Positions 14,730-14,755 of a DNA stretch of 14,755 nt are shown piece after piece. Made by a program: the position numbers and the translations under genes. Source of the DNA: Candidatus Equibacterium intestinale (lineage in GTDB: Bacteria; Bacteroidota; Bacteroidia; Bacteroidales; UBA932); the NCBI GenBank assembly GCA_018064305.1, contig JAGHVP010000090.1, positions 1 to 14,755 of the forward strand, given 5' to 3'. Each line of letters starts with the position of its first letter. Position 1 is the stretch's first letter. The notes beneath the pieces are model-generated. The model saw only the letters and a program-made list of their open reading frames with translations. It searched no databases and was not told the origin of the DNA.

Positions 14730-14755
14730 GTGTTTGAAATTTGTGATCACTAGTT

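Overview
The window reads as chromosomal DNA from a member of the Bacteroidota, most likely the order Bacteroidales. The evidence is two SusC/SusD outer-membrane pairs, a BF3164/TolB-like lipoprotein, Bacteroides-type promoter elements (TAnnTTTG near -7), lipoprotein signal peptides and starts without strong Shine-Dalgarno sequences. No RNA genes, insertion sequences, CRISPR arrays or phage genes were seen. No gene-free stretch exceeds about 160 bases.

Left part (1-1400, minus strand) is a small envelope/regulatory operon. In transcription order it holds a three-helix membrane protein, an ECF sigma factor (probable TTG start), a short two-helix membrane protein whose start overlaps the sigma stop as ATGA (candidate anti-sigma factor), and a secreted protein cut by the window edge. 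A hairpin terminator (1438-1473) separates it from an ExbB/TolQ-like membrane protein (1496-1840).

Middle part (1841-4760): a membrane-anchored LytTR regulator (1995-2714, plus strand) is divergent from the ExbB-like gene. The shared intergenic region carries a 13-base imperfect direct repeat at exactly 21-base spacing, the geometry LytTR proteins typically bind. The LytTR gene ends tail-to-tail, with overlapping stop codons, against a BF3164-like beta-propeller lipoprotein (2711-3826, minus). Upstream is a two-gene cassette: a four-helix membrane protein (4178-4615) overlapping a small Cro/CI-type regulator (3988-4188). The lipoprotein and cassette promoters are alike over about 45 bases and both carry a GYAAANTTTAC palindrome between the -33 and -7 boxes. 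This makes the small regulator a candidate controller of both units.

Right part (4761-14755, minus strand) is one compact nutrient-uptake operon in the order susC-like, susD-like, susC-like, susD-like, with gaps of 12, 9 and 0 bases and a strong terminator after the last gene. Each SusC-like protein is a TonB-dependent beta-barrel with a carboxypeptidase-regulatory-like N-terminal domain, and each SusD-like protein is a surface lipoprotein that would bind substrate and cap the barrel. No glycan-degrading enzyme, sulfatase, peptidase or dedicated regulator is present, so the substrate cannot be inferred. The promoter and any partner genes lie upstream of the right edge.
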